A DNA stretch of 64,000 nt from Ypsolopha sequella (Eukaryota > Arthropoda > Insecta > Lepidoptera > Ypsolophidae): the NCBI GenBank assembly GCA_934047225.1, contig CAKOHE010000093.1, positions 32,877 through 96,876 on the forward strand. Reading direction: 5' to 3'. Both the position numbers and the translations under genes were made by a program. Numbering within the stretch: the stretch's first letter is position 1; each line of letters opens with the position of its first letter. The notes under the pieces are model-generated. The model made no database searches and was not told the origin of the DNA. It saw nothing but the letters and a program-made list of their open reading frames with translations. Below, in pieces: positions 21,116-31,628 of this stretch.

Positions 21116-21930
21116 AAATTACCTAAGCAGAAATTGTATATTGAAATAGGCCAAATAGTCCATAATTTAGAAATTTTAATAGATGCACTATACCCTGACA
21201 TCGAGAATTTGCACGAAAAGGACTTTCATTGGTTGTGTTCTAGGGCAATAGTGTCACCTAGGAATGATACTGTCAACGAAATAAACAATCTGATTATTCA
21301 AAAAGTCTCTGGCCAAATAAAAAAACACAAATTTATTTATTTTTATTTATTTATTATCAACAATAGAACACTATCCTTACAGCTAAGCCAATGCGATAGT
21401 GATCATGAACATTATATATACCTACCTACTATATATCTATACTTACAAATAACTATATATAAATCGATCGACACCGTCACTAATATCGAAGACGCAGTTC
21501 ATTATCCACAGGAATTTTTAAATTCACTGAACCCTTCTGGACTGCCACCACATGAATTGATGTTAAAAATCCAATCATGCCTTTGGGAAATTTAAGCCCC
21601 CCGAGCATGTGCAATAGGACGAGGCTGTTTATTAAGGAATTAAAGGACAATGTAATTGTAGCGACCAGCAGCTCATACACCAAGTATACCGATGATCCCA
21701 ACTGATCTGCCATTTCCCTTCAAACGGCTTCAATTTCAAGTAAAAACATCTTTAACATTAAAAAACATTAAAAAGTCCCAAGGCCAAACCTTCGAATTAG
21801 TATAATAGTGATCGATCTACGAAAAGAATGTTTCACTCAGGGCAAACTATGAAAAAACTGAAAATCAATTTATCTTGCTACCACAAAATAAAACAACATC
21901 AAATATCGTTGACAGAGAAGCTCTGACCCA
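21116..21930 (+). pseudogene. Helitron (Pif1-like) helicase C-terminal remnant
   Basis: + strand pieces in order: HWLCSRAIVSPRNDTVNEIN (21,220-21,290), YPQEFLNSLNPSGLPPHELM (21,500-21,565), SPPSMCNRTRLFIKEL, IPMIPTDLPFPFKRLQFQV, KKSQGQTFELV, IDLRKECFTQGKLYEK, KTTSNIVDREAL. This is the conserved order of helicase motifs V-VI in RepHel proteins (the NKSQGQT box, then SRV/QLYV region). Several stops and frame changes and an inserted AT-rich segment at 21,328-21,470 break it. The Walker A/B motifs and the Rep nuclease are not present. Not functional. Confidence 0.85.
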
Positions 21931-22622
21931 ATAAACTTAATGGCTTATGTTTTGTAGATATGATATTTTTACAAACATTAAAAATAAAAATAAAATAATC
22001 AAAAATATATCAAATATTAAAAAACAACAAAAAAAATAATAAAATATTAAAAAACAACAAAAAATTAATAAAATATTAAAATTAATCAAATATTAAAAAA
22101 CAACAAACAAAGACAAAAATAATAAATAAAAAAACAGCATAATAATATCCAAACTTTCTTCATAATGTCCTCTTTTTTAGTAACCCCCAACGCAAAAACA
22201 AGTGCGTGAGGGATGTGCATCTGTGTGTTAGAATTTATATTTTTTTTTTGTTAAATACCTGTGCGAAGCCGGGGCGGGCCGCTAGTGTAATATAAAATGG
22301 CCGTCATATCTCTTCAGTTCTAAAATAATGAATAAAAACATCTGAAATCTCGAGATTTCTCCCGCTTCCACTGAGCAGGATAGACAAGTGTAAAATGAAA
22401 GCGTTGAAGCAGGACAGATTTCTCTGCATACCCTCGCCTCAACATAAATAAATACGAGATGTAGTATATACTAGGTAGTAAACAGATACACACGTAAACT
22501 TGTAACACACTTCTGTTTCTTTCGGGGCCGGGGGTTAAAATGGATAAAATATGCAAAAGTAGTACGTTAATTCTCAAGATGGTACTAAATTTAGTACAAT
22601 TTGTGATTTAGCCTTCATTAAC

Positions 22623-22680
22623 AAAAACCGGCTAAGTGCGAGTCGGACTCGTGCACAGGGGGCTTCGTACGGAATCGTAA
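22623..22680 (-). repeat. Dispersed repeat family A, terminal fragment
   Basis: Only the closing block (CCGGCTAAGTGCGAGTCGGA, CTCGTGCAC, CTTCGTACGGAA) is present. Confidence 0.65.
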
Positions 22681-23507
22681 AAACATTATGGTAAATAACA
22701 ACAATAAATTATGGATGTTAAAACGGTTAAATATTATTATTTTGGCACAAGTCATCTCGGATGTATAGGTGTATTTGGTATAAACGAATATGTCATATAT
22801 GGTACGCTGTTGTGGGGTAGAGACGCGTAATAGACACAGTCTTTGTTTTGCAAAAGAGAACAATCATCTATTGCCAACAATTTGGTGTTGGCAATAGATG
22901 CGCACGGTGCTTTCGTGCGAATAAAACGGAACCCAACCATACCTTTATCTAGATGTTATGAATCTCGGTTTTATAAAAGAAATGTTGAAAGTTAAACAGT
23001 TTCAACAGGAGTTTGTCAGGTTCCTGAAGTTTAGCGAAACATGAATGAGAAACGTCTTGTTGAGAAACGTCTCGAATCTTTTATAATGATTCTCGACGAC
23101 ATGTTTTTTAAGGTACGAAGTTTCCGAACTCCATTTTCTTTTAGCAGGATAGAACCACATATTATTTGTTTACTTAAAATTTTCTTAAACATTATTATAT
23201 CAGTGCGATGTCAGAAACACAATAAAACAATTAAATGATCCAAAAGAATACTCATATTATATTATTCCGGCATTTTTCTCTTTATGCCGCACTATGACTT
23301 TTTGCAGCTTAATAATTAATACGACCATGAAACATCGTAGATACCTACTCCGTTCGATAATTGTTTCAAAAGCAAGTGTGTATCACTCTGAACACTGAAT
23401 TTTATTTTAATCACCAGTAAGTAATATTACTTTGATCACACTATGATAGAAAATAAATTTCTATGTTTGAACACTTGGCGATTTATCCATAGCAAGGAGA
23501 TATAAAT
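22681..23507. other. Unassigned region with a small hairpin
   Basis: A perfect 15-bp stem (CATCTATTGCCAACA and its complement) with a short loop lies at 22,865-22,900. Short frames on either strand show no domain. Confidence 0.4.
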
Positions 23508-23763
23508 TAACATTATATAATTGCAGTATAGAAACGCAGAAAGAAAAGTAAATCTGGATGTGAGGAGCTCTGAACTGGGATACGAACACCCGGGACCTTT
23601 CGCTTACCGGGCGATTGCTCTACCAACTGAGCTATCCAGGTCCCAAGTCTACTCGTGAATTTACCGATGTGCTTTCCAATACTGATATCCCAGTTCAGAG
23701 CTCCTCACATCCAGATTTACTTTTATTTCTGCGTTTCTATACTGCAATGATATAATCTTAATT
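23508..23763. repeat. Hairpin element enclosing a tRNA-like sequence
   Basis: Arms of about 75 bp (TTGCAGTATAGAAACGCAGA, AAGTAAATCTGGATGTGAGG, AGCTCTGAACTGGGATA and complements) lie at 23,508-23,582 and 23,684-23,763. The loop of about 100 bp carries the - strand tRNA-like segment. The inner edge of both arms repeats the T-arm/acceptor sequence of the tRNA-like part. Confidence 0.85.
23574..23645 (-). pseudogene. tRNA-like sequence (Thr-GGT-like anticodon)
   Basis: On the - strand: GGACCTGGATAGCTCAGTTG, GTAGAGCA gives a perfect D-arm and A box. CGCCCGGTAAGCG forms an anticodon arm whose loop places GGT at positions 34-36. CCCGGGTGTTCGTATCCCAG gives a T-arm and B box. Position 33 is C instead of T, and the acceptor ends pair at only about four of seven positions. 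It is therefore a tRNA-derived or decayed copy, not a working tRNA gene. Confidence 0.65.
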
Positions 23764-24114
23764 TACCTTGATCACTATTCATTGTCTAACCAAGACTAAC
23801 TCGATTTTGTTCCACCATCACGCCACACACGACTTCTTTACTTTATTAACTTATTGAAAGTATTTACACAAAACAATTCATATCATAATTTATGTATTGA
23901 AAAGAAGCTATTCAAATTGCACACAACGTCGTTTATTTGTAACTACTTCAACTCAAATAAATGTTTGGTCGCTGAAAATTATCACAATAATTTTGATTAT
24001 TTTTAAAGGTACATATTTATAAAACTATTACAGACAACTCTACATAATAAATATGGTTATTCTAGCACGCGTTTTCGTATTTACGTAGATGGCGTCAATG
24101 GCAGTTTTATAAAC
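23764..24114. other. Unassigned AT-rich stretch
   Basis: Nothing supported. Confidence 0.35.
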
Positions 24115-24310
24115 TACTGAATTGCTGATGTTTTAAGAAATCGTAGACATTGCTCGTGCTTTCGTAACGAAAGATCAAACCTCGAGTTTATTGAGGATAG
24201 CGCTGTACCACAGGGTTCTGTAATGGATAATAACTTGTTTCTCGTTCTGATCAACGATTTGACTATCGCATCAAACCAAGCTAAGTACGTGCTTAAATTG
24301 TTATTTTTCC
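24115..24310 (+). pseudogene. Reverse transcriptase fragment around motif B
   Basis: The + strand reads LRNRRHCSCFRNERSNLEF, IEDSAVPQGSVMDNNLFL and VLINDLTIASNQAKYV. VPQGS...LFLVLINDL is RT motif B and its following helix in Jockey/CR1-type elements; the usual GP after GSV has become DN. A stop follows soon after. A dead fragment. Confidence 0.8.
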
Positions 24311-24700
24311 TGTGTTTATAACTATCAAATTCAATAAAAACTTCATTTTTATATCAACTCTTATTTTTACAACTTATTATTTTGTTGTATTTATTGACCT
24401 CTTCCTTTTTTGAAGTCGGTTGAAAAATAAAAATGTATTATCATAGTTTAGTAGCAAATTATGCGTATCTCCGAGCAAGTAACGCGGCCATATTGTTAAA
24501 GGGAACCAAATTGTGTCATTATCGGTGGTTTACGTCCACACTGCTCTCGACGGTTAACAAAGAGACGACACTGGAACAATCTGCCAACAACGAGGCGCTG
24601 AAATATCGATGTTGTAGATCTACATACTATGTGCAAACATCACGAAACAATTTCCGAGTTTAAAAATGTGCGTTTCTTCATTGTTTAGCAATTATTAACA
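24311..24700. other. Unassigned stretch
   Basis: A 76-codon frame at 24,433-24,663 has no recognisable domain. Nothing else is seen. Confidence 0.3.
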
Positions 24701-24945
24701 TCGTCACGACATAATTCATCAAGGGGGTGAGGGTTCCCCCGTATGGATTGGAAATGCAAGTCACAGTTCACACATGTACACCCACGTATCACCGGTGACA
24801 ATTATTACATCTCAGCGTGATGGATAGTGAGTCCTATCGTCCTACATACGGGGCACAAGTGCAAGGACCAACAGCTTAACACAAATGTGCCCCTACGGGA
24901 TTTGAACCCGAGATCTTTGGGTTGGTGATCAAGCTGTTCCAACTA
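24700..24945 (-). repeat. tRNA-derived SINE-like body
   Basis: On the - strand a B-box/T-arm (CTCGGGTTCAAATCCCGTAG, 24,894-24,912) ends in an acceptor-like GGGGCAC, followed by a non-tRNA body of about 200 bp. The A-box half lies in the adjoining 47-bp repeats. Confidence 0.55.
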
Positions 24946-26754
24946 CTACATCGATACCACAGTATATATTGGTGATCAAGCTGTTCCAACTACTACATCG
25001 AGAGCACAGTATAGATTGGTGATCAAGCTGTTCCAACTACTACATCGATACCACAGTATAGATTGGTGATCAAGCTGTTCCAACTACTACATCGATAGCA
25101 CAGTATAGATTGGTGATCAAGCTGTTCCAACTACTACATCGATACCACAGTATAGATTGGTGATCAAGCTGTTCCAACTACTACATCGATACCACAGTAT
25201 AGATTGGTGATCAAGCTGTTCCAACTACTACATCGATAGCACAGTATAGATTGGTGATCAAGCTGTTCCAACTACTACATCGATACCACAGTATAGATTG
25301 GTGATCAAGCTGTTCCAACTACTACATCGAGAGCACAGTATAGATTGGTGATCAAGCTGTTCCAACTACTACATCGAGAGCACAGTATAGATTGGTGATC
25401 AAGCTGTTCCAACTACTACATCGAGAGCACAGTATAGATTGGTGATCAAGCTGTTCCAACTACTACATCGAGAGCACAGTATAGATTGGTGATCAAGCTG
25501 TTCCAACTACTACATCGAGAGCACAGTATAGATTGGTGATCAAGCTGTTCCAACTACTACATCGATAGCACAGTATAGATTGGTGATCAAGCTGTTCCAA
25601 CTACTACATCGAGAGCACAGTATAGATTGGTGATCAAGCTGTTCCAACTACTACATCGATAGCACAGTATAGATTGGTGATCAAGCTGTTCCAACTACTA
25701 CATCGATAGCACAGTATAGATTGGTGATCAAGCTGTTCCAACTACTACATCGATAGCACAGTATAGATTGGTGAACAAGCTGTTCCAACTACTACATCGA
25801 GAGCACAGTATAGATTGGTGATCAAGCTGTTCCAACTACTACATCGATACCACAGTATAGATTGGTGATCAAGCTGTTCCAACTACTACATCGAGAGCAC
25901 AGTATAGATTGGTGATCAAGCTGTTCCAACTACTACATCGATACCACAGTATAGATTGGTGATCAAGCTGTTCCAACTACTACATCGAGAGCACAGTATA
26001 GATTGGTGATCAAGCTGTTCCAACTACTACATCGATAGCACAGTATAGATTGGTGATCAAGCTGTTCCAACTACTACATCGAGAGCACAGTATAGATTGG
26101 TGATCAAGCTGTTCCAACTACTACATCGAGAGCACAGTATAGATTGGTGATCAAGCTGTTCCAACTACTACATCGATAGCACAGTATAGATTGGTGATCA
26201 AGCTGTTCCAACTACTACATCGATAGCACAGTATATATTGGTGATCAAGCTGTTCCAACTACTACATCGAGAGCACAGTATAGATTGGTGATCAAGCTGT
26301 TCCAACTACTACATCGAGAGCACAGTATAGATTGGTGATCAAGCTGTTCCAACTACTACATCGATAGCACAGTATAGATTGGTGATCAAGCTGTTCCAAC
26401 TACTACATCGATAGCACAGTATATATTGGTGATCAAGCTGTTCCAACTACTACATCGATAGCACAGTATAGATTGGTGATCAAGCTGTTCCAACTACTAC
26501 ATCGATAGCACAGTATATATTGGTGATCAAGCTGTTCCAACTACTACATCGAGAGCACAGTATAGATTGGTGATCAAGCTGTTCCAACTACTACATCGAT
26601 AGCACAGTATAGATTGGTGATCAAGCTGTTCCAACTACTACATCGATAGCACAGTATAGATTGGTGATCAAGCTGTTCCAACTACTACATCGAAAGCATA
26701 GTATAAATTGGTGAACAAGACGTTCCAACTAATACATTGATAGCACAGTATAAC
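24922..26754 (-). repeat. 47-bp satellite, 39 copies, from a tRNA-like A-box region
   Basis: Head-to-tail units, period exactly 47 (24,922, 24,969 and so on). Variation is concentrated in one triplet region (GATACC, GATAGC or GAGAGC before ACAGTATA). The last two units are diverged. Read on the - strand each unit contains TGTAGTAGTTGGAACAGC, close to a Pol III A box, followed by TTGATCACCAA. The first unit runs straight into the B-box at 24,900, so the array is an expansion of the 5' half of a tRNA-derived sequence. Confidence 0.9.
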
Positions 26755-26939
26755 TAAAAAATAAAATGTACATTTAATCCAAATAAAAACCTTAGTTGTA
26801 AGTCAAACCTGGTTCTTCTGATTGCGAGTCAGTTGTCCACCGACTGAACTGGCACCGCGTATCCCAATATATTTATTTTCAATGCAGTTGCTCGTAAAGT
26901 TTTCTTTTTTGTGTAACAAAATTATGCGGAAACCGACTG

Positions 26940-26998
26940 TTTATTTCACGCGTGAAATAAAACAGTACTGAAATCCTTTATTTCACGCGTGAAATAAA
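26940..26998. repeat. Twin 22-bp palindromes with ACGCGT core
   Basis: The perfect palindrome whose half is TTTATTTCACG occurs at 26,940-26,961 and again at 26,977-26,998, 37 bp apart start to start. Two identical dyads this close suggest a protein-binding site or the remains of hairpin ends. Confidence 0.85.
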
Positions 26999-27855
26999 GT
27001 AATTTTTTTAAGTTTTTGACGCTGTGGTGCATGGTGCAAGTCATAAAATTTAAAAAATTACAAAGATGCAAGGAGGTTTTGCTGTCCAAAAAAAAACAAT
27101 TATTTATAAATATGCGCGCTCTAGCAATAATTGAATGATGATAAACACCATAACACATAAGATTCTTGATTATCTCATTTAAAAATACGTGTTTTGTTTC
27201 CGCAAACAAAAATATTTTTCACATTATTGGCTGTATGTATACTGTACCTTTGCCTCAAGAAAGAAAAAACCGTATGAAACGCGCGCTCTGCAAAGAAAGC
27301 ACGCCATTTTGTTGTAAATAGGCTTTGGTGAAATAAAATTACTTTTCCTCACAAAATGCATTGAAAAATGTTGTAAGATACTTGAGCGTACTTACTTTCC
27401 GCACGTGTATCTTAAATAACTATTTTAGGTGACCTTTCGTCTAAATGAATTATTTATTGATATCGGTTATTTTCAAGTTATTCCATCAACATGTATTAAG
27501 AATTTCAGACGTCATATGTCGTCGATCGGCTTTTCATCTACAGTCGAGCCAGGCATCAGTTCTAGCACCTCATAATATTATATTTTTAATTGATTTTAAT
27601 TACACACATAAGGTTAATGAACATTCTCCAGAAGAGCCCCGAACTCCGAAAGATCTTCGATTGCTTGGTGTGCTCATAAATGACTTAAATACTCCATATT
27701 TGCTAAAAAGAAAGTGCACTAGCAGTAGTGGCAAGTTAGGGTATTGCTTTTGTAGTCGTAAGTTATGATCAAAGGCAGTCTATTTCCAAGTCTTCGCGTC
27801 TTTGAAAATACGAATAGGATGCACAAAACTTAATACATTTAGTTTAATGTCTATC
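26999..27855. other. Unassigned region
   Basis: CACAAAATGCATTGAAAAAT at about 27,353 is the complement of a phrase in the 37,249 / 47,601 repeat. An open frame of 107 codons at 27,445-27,768 (+) shows no domain and is not called. Confidence 0.35.
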
Positions 27856-27992
27856 AGTATTACTACAAAACGGTGTTTAACTTAAGATGGTGTTTAAATC
27901 TGTTGTTGTCGCCTATTCTTTCATATTGTAAAAGAGTGACAGCAACAGATTTAAACACTGTCTAAAGTTAAACACCGTTTTGTAGTTGCACT
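27856..27992. repeat. Hairpin family MITE-3, copy 1
   Basis: Arms of about 50 bp: TTACTACAAAACGGTGTTTA, ACTTAAGATGGTGTTTAAAT, CTGTTG and their complements. The copy at 35,049-35,188 matches closely. Non-coding. Confidence 0.85.
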
Positions 27993-28377
27993 GTATATGT
28001 TTTAATTTAGGAATTTAATTTTTTCAATAAGCACTGTAATGTTGATATTCGTACCACAAAGACAAGTCACGAAGTACTTCATCCTGGAGAGCTATTTTAA
28101 GTATCCAGGAAATCGACTGAATTTGAATTAGGGCTCAATAAGTGCCAAGTATTCTTTTCTATTCTTAGTAATATCGTATGAAAATCCATTACATATGGAT
28201 TACATATTTACGTATAACATTACATATTTATGTTTTAAAACTATCCGTGACTATATTTTAGGATTTGGGCAATTATAACAGCGGCTGGCAATATAAGTAT
28301 TAAAATCCATATCTGTCGTATTATCACGCTAGCAATTTCCCTATGAACTGTCGTCTTGTAAGAATATGGAATGAGAT
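27993..28377. other. Unassigned; contains one member of a repeat pair
   Basis: Bases 28,270-28,350 (GGCTGGCAATATAAGTATTA, AAATCCAT...TATCACGC) resemble 30,030-30,110. No gene. Confidence 0.4.
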
Positions 28378-28874
28378 TTTTAGGGTTCCGTACCTAAAAG
28401 GTACAAAAGGAACCTTTACGGTGAGACTCCGTTGTCTGTCCGTCCGTATGTCACAGCGTTAAAGATATAGACATGAAATCTAGCACAAAAATAGCATTAA
28501 TTTGCCCACATAACACGGTGTAAAAAAAATTATGAAAAATTTTAAATTGTTCAAAATATTTCTAAAATAAAAGTAAGAAAATAAAAAATACTATCCTAAA
28601 ACTACAACATGGGTACCAATTGTAGATTTTAAAAGCTGATTGTATAAATATATACTTTTGCTATATTTACTCGCACTGTTTTCGAGAAATCTTTAAAAAA
28701 CTGTTAGACAAAAAAATATGAAAATAATCATGGTAATATGTGTTTATATAAAGATAACAGAAAAAATAAAGCGATGGAGAAATTCACGAAAAAATTATGA
28801 AAAAATTTAATTTATCATTCACAATACGGAAGCCTAGGTACGCGAGTCTGACTCGCACTTGTTCAGTTTTTTTT
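28378..28874 (+). repeat. Dispersed repeat family B, most complete copy
   Basis: Runs from TTTTAGGGTTCCGTACCTAA through GTTGTCTGTCCGTCC and AAAGCTGATTGTATAAATAT to GGAAGCCTAGGTACGCGAGT, CTGACTCGCACTTG and a T run. Length about 495 bp. No coding content. Confidence 0.75.
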
Positions 28875-28875
28875 T

Positions 28876-29035
28876 TACGTTTACTCACTAGAAATTTCAA
28901 TGTGCAAAGAGGTTTTTTAATGCTACTGGCTGAATACAAATGAATCACCGCAAAAAAAAAAAAACAACATGGTGCGCAAAACGTGAACATTTTATTGGTA
29001 TTTTACTAAATTTATATTATTGATTACAATGGGCT
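28876..29035 (+). repeat. Direct repeat, copy 1 (partner 30,138-30,310)
   Basis: Shared blocks: CACTAGAAATTTCAATGTGC, AAAGAGG...TTTT, GGCTG, ATCACCGC, GCAAAACGTGAACATTTTATTG. The partner lies 1.26 kb downstream in the same orientation, and the 28,270/30,030 pair is spaced similarly. The two intervals therefore represent two copies of one longer repeat, the first carrying an inserted family B element. Confidence 0.6.
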
Positions 29036-29139
29036 CACACGAAAAAAAAATGAGTCCGATGAAAATATCTTGAATGAAGCATCAGACAGTGAATATCTTG
29101 ACATTAAGGTAAGTGTTACTCTATAGAGCCTCCACTAGA

Positions 29140-29745
29140 ATCAGATTCAGATTCATTTATTTTAACCATAATTGTAACAGTAGTCGTTACATTGGTAGGT
29201 CAAATTACATTTTGAAATACATTACAATTACATTTAAACGGTTAAATTAATTTACATAAACATTATTTGTTACATACAGTAAGACCTTAATATAAATAGT
29301 AGGACATATCAATTTGATATGGTCAATTAACATTATAATTAAAAAGAAAAAAATAATAAATAATTAAAAGTAAATGTCATAATTAAATTTAAAAGAATAC
29401 AATGTCAGATATTTTCAATAAGAAGTGTCAAAATTACAACTAAGAAATAAAAATGTAAATATATATCCATAGGTAACATGATGTTACAAAAAGAGTAATA
29501 TAGAAATTTAATTGTTCATTTACATTTCATTAATTTTAAAGAGAAAATGTGGTCACAGTAAGTCGCTTTTGCATGAATTCTCCAACAGAATAAAATGGAT
29601 TTCAAGAGAAGTATTCTTTAAGTTTTTCTTTATTCCTTGTATTAATCTTATGGATGTCCATTTTCTTAGGATAATTTTCTTTGTCATAGTGTATTTCAAG
29701 TAGTGAATTAAGTATATATAAAGATGTCACAATCATTATTTTCTT
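29140..29745 (-). pseudogene. Non-LTR retrotransposon 3' end, related to the 20-kb copy
   Basis: The + strand left edge AGATTCAGATTCATTTATTT is the inverted tail. At 29,600-29,740 the - strand encodes a stretch matching the end of the 20,319-21,059 protein (compare SLLEIH, KMDIHKINTRNKE with SLIEIYLQKDNLPKRMDIHK, YNTRNKE). Frames are broken. A 5'-truncated, decayed copy. Confidence 0.65.
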
Positions 29746-30544
29746 TACTACTAAAAGTACCCAGCATAACAACTTTTTGATAGTAGAAGAAAACCTATTT
29801 TACTAATTGTTTGAATATTCACGCATTGTTTGCGATACTACGTAAAACACAAGCCGTGGCGGCGAGTGGGCATTGATGTGTACTTCGGTTACGGTTCGGC
29901 TGACATTATCACGTGCGTCCTTAGAGCATGTTTAATACTCAATTCTTTTGTCGTATTAACGACATGAGATCATTATATATAGAGCCTTGTTAGAGATAAA
30001 TCAAACTTCTAGTATTGGTGAACAACACGCCATCAGCAACCGGCAATTTGAGTATGAAAATCCATTTCTGTGTCTTATCACGCCGGAAATTTCTTTATAA
30101 AAATCCATAACTGTCGTGATATTTGAGTAAAGAATAAGGTATATTCACTAGCAATTTCAATTCGCAAAGATGCTTTATTATGTTTTTGGCTGCATGTTAC
30201 AGAATCCAAATCAAGTCGCACCAAAAAAAGAAAATTAACACGCGCAACGTGAACATAATATTATTGTTTTTAATATATTGGACTGATATAATTGTGATTA
30301 TTTTATACTGCTTAAAATGAGCTTAAGAGGCTATGTGAATTTTATTTTTGTCACTGTCACTCCAAGCGAAAAATTGCGTAGTGCGAGAGGGGCGGATTCA
30401 GAGCGAAATCGAAAAATGTTAGTTTTATAATTTTTATAAAAAAACTAAAATAGCTAGCAAAATTTCAAATATCAAATCTCTAGATATTGTTGAAATACAC
30501 CTAATAAAATATGCTTGAGTTCTGTATATGGTTCCTAATCGTCA
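29746..30544. other. Unassigned; holds diverged repeat pairs
   Basis: 29,806-29,905 (TTTTACTAATTGTTTGAATA ... CAAGCCG ... CGGTTACGGTTCGG) resembles 30,880-30,965 (TTTTACGAATTGTTTAAATA ... CTCGGCTACGGCTCGG). 30,138-30,310 is the partner of 28,876-29,035. No gene. Confidence 0.45.
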
Positions 30545-30755
30545 AATGAGGAGAAAAAGTGTGTTTGAAGACCTCATTTCAACAATTATTTCTATCAAGT
30601 AAAATTTATCCAAACATGTTTTCTAATTTCAAAACCCTAGATTATATAATCAAAATGCATATACCAGAAACTGATTATAATTTTCCGTGTATTTCATGAA
30701 ATACACAGAAAAGAAACACCCGTATTTTTTTCGCATATCGCCTTGAGCAAAATCA
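30545..30755 (+). repeat. Dispersed repeat with dyad, inverted partner at 55 kb
   Basis: About 200 bp match 55,225-55,410 in reverse: TCATTTCAACAATTATTTCT, CTAGATTATATAATCAAAAT, GCATATACCAGAAA, ACACCCGTATTTTTTTCGCA, TATCGCCTT. The centre TGTATTTCATGAAATACA is a palindrome. Confidence 0.75.
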
Positions 30756-31204
30756 TAGAGTCCCAAGAAATAATTATGAATAAACCACTAGACAATGAAT
30801 ATCTGTTTTTGAAGAAACCATTCCCACTAAAAGAACCAAGCATGTTAACTTTAAGAATTGTAAAAAGTAAAAACGTATTTTACGAATTGTTTAAATATCC
30901 GCACATTGTTACAAGTACAAAAGTACAAGAATATAGTACAAGCCTCGGCTACGGCTCGGCCCACAAAAAACGTTCGAACATTAATGGCTAACTTGCCAGC
31001 CGCTGCGGTCGTCTACTCTAAATTTTCAATACTCGTATAGCTTGGTAACAATAATAGTTGGATTTCTGTAAGCGAGCCAACCTGCCTATATGAAGTGTCG
31101 ACAAGTGTTGCCAGCTGCGTCACGTGATCGCTTTTTAACGGAAAAAGTTTGTTTTACGACTACGACTTGCTCTTTTATAGTCGAACTAGAAATACGCGCG
31201 CGGA
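30756..31204. other. Unassigned region
   Basis: No supported gene. Open frames here have no domain. Confidence 0.3.
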
Positions 31205-31628
31205 TCAAACTGCATTTCCACAGCTTATTATATACAGGTATATATAAAACAAGCTGCATTTCCATAGCTTGTTATATATGGGTATATATAACAAACTGCA
31301 TTTCCACAGCTTGTTATATACAGGTATATATAAAACAAGCTGCATTTCCATAACTTGTTATATATGGGTATATATAACAAACTGCATTTCCACAGCTTGT
31401 TATATACAGGTATATATAAAACAAGCTGCATTTCCATAGCTTGTTATATTGGGTATATATAACAAACTGCATTTCCACAGCTTGTTATATACAGGTATAT
31501 ATAAAACAAGCTGCATTTCCATAGCTTGTTATATATGGGTATATATAACAAACTGCATTTCCACAGCTTGTTATATACAGGTATATATAAAACAAGCTGC
31601 ATTTCCATAGCTTGTTATATATGGGTAT
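31205..31628. repeat. 86-bp minisatellite, left part
   Basis: Ten half-units alternate between two versions: ACTGCATTTCCACAGCTTGT, TATATACAGG... and GCTGCATTTCCATAGCTTGT, TATATATGGG.... Four more half-units lie at 34,500-34,678, beyond the inserted transposon. Translations full of IPVYNKLWKC are by-products. Confidence 0.9.

Larger units (their letters stand above)
19293..22285 (+). mobile_element. Degenerate autonomous Helitron with nested insertions
   Basis: The 5' end TCTATACCAATATTATAAAG at 19,293 is preceded by A. The 3' end GCCGGGGCGGGCCGCTAG at 22,285 is followed by T, which fits a Helitron that inserted between A and T. A helicase remnant is at 21,116-21,930. Inserted later are the family A repeat (19,583-19,880), an antisense non-LTR element (20,095-21,062) and a short segment of about 140 bp inside the helicase frame (21,328-21,470). 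The Rep domain is gone. Confidence 0.75.

Noticed and set aside
23574..23645. Functional tRNA-Thr gene
   Set aside because: C at position 33, poor acceptor pairing, and an arm that duplicates the T-arm region point to a derived sequence.
24922..26754. Possible CRISPR array
   Set aside because: Units are contiguous with no unique spacers, and the setting is a eukaryotic chromosome.
27445..27768. 107-codon + strand frame
   Set aside because: No domain, AT-rich codons and no homology that I can recognise; length is within chance for this many bases.
31090..31437. Repeat-containing short proteins on both strands (IPVYNKLWKC)
   Set aside because: Readings of the 86-bp minisatellite, which also continue at 34,388-34,663.
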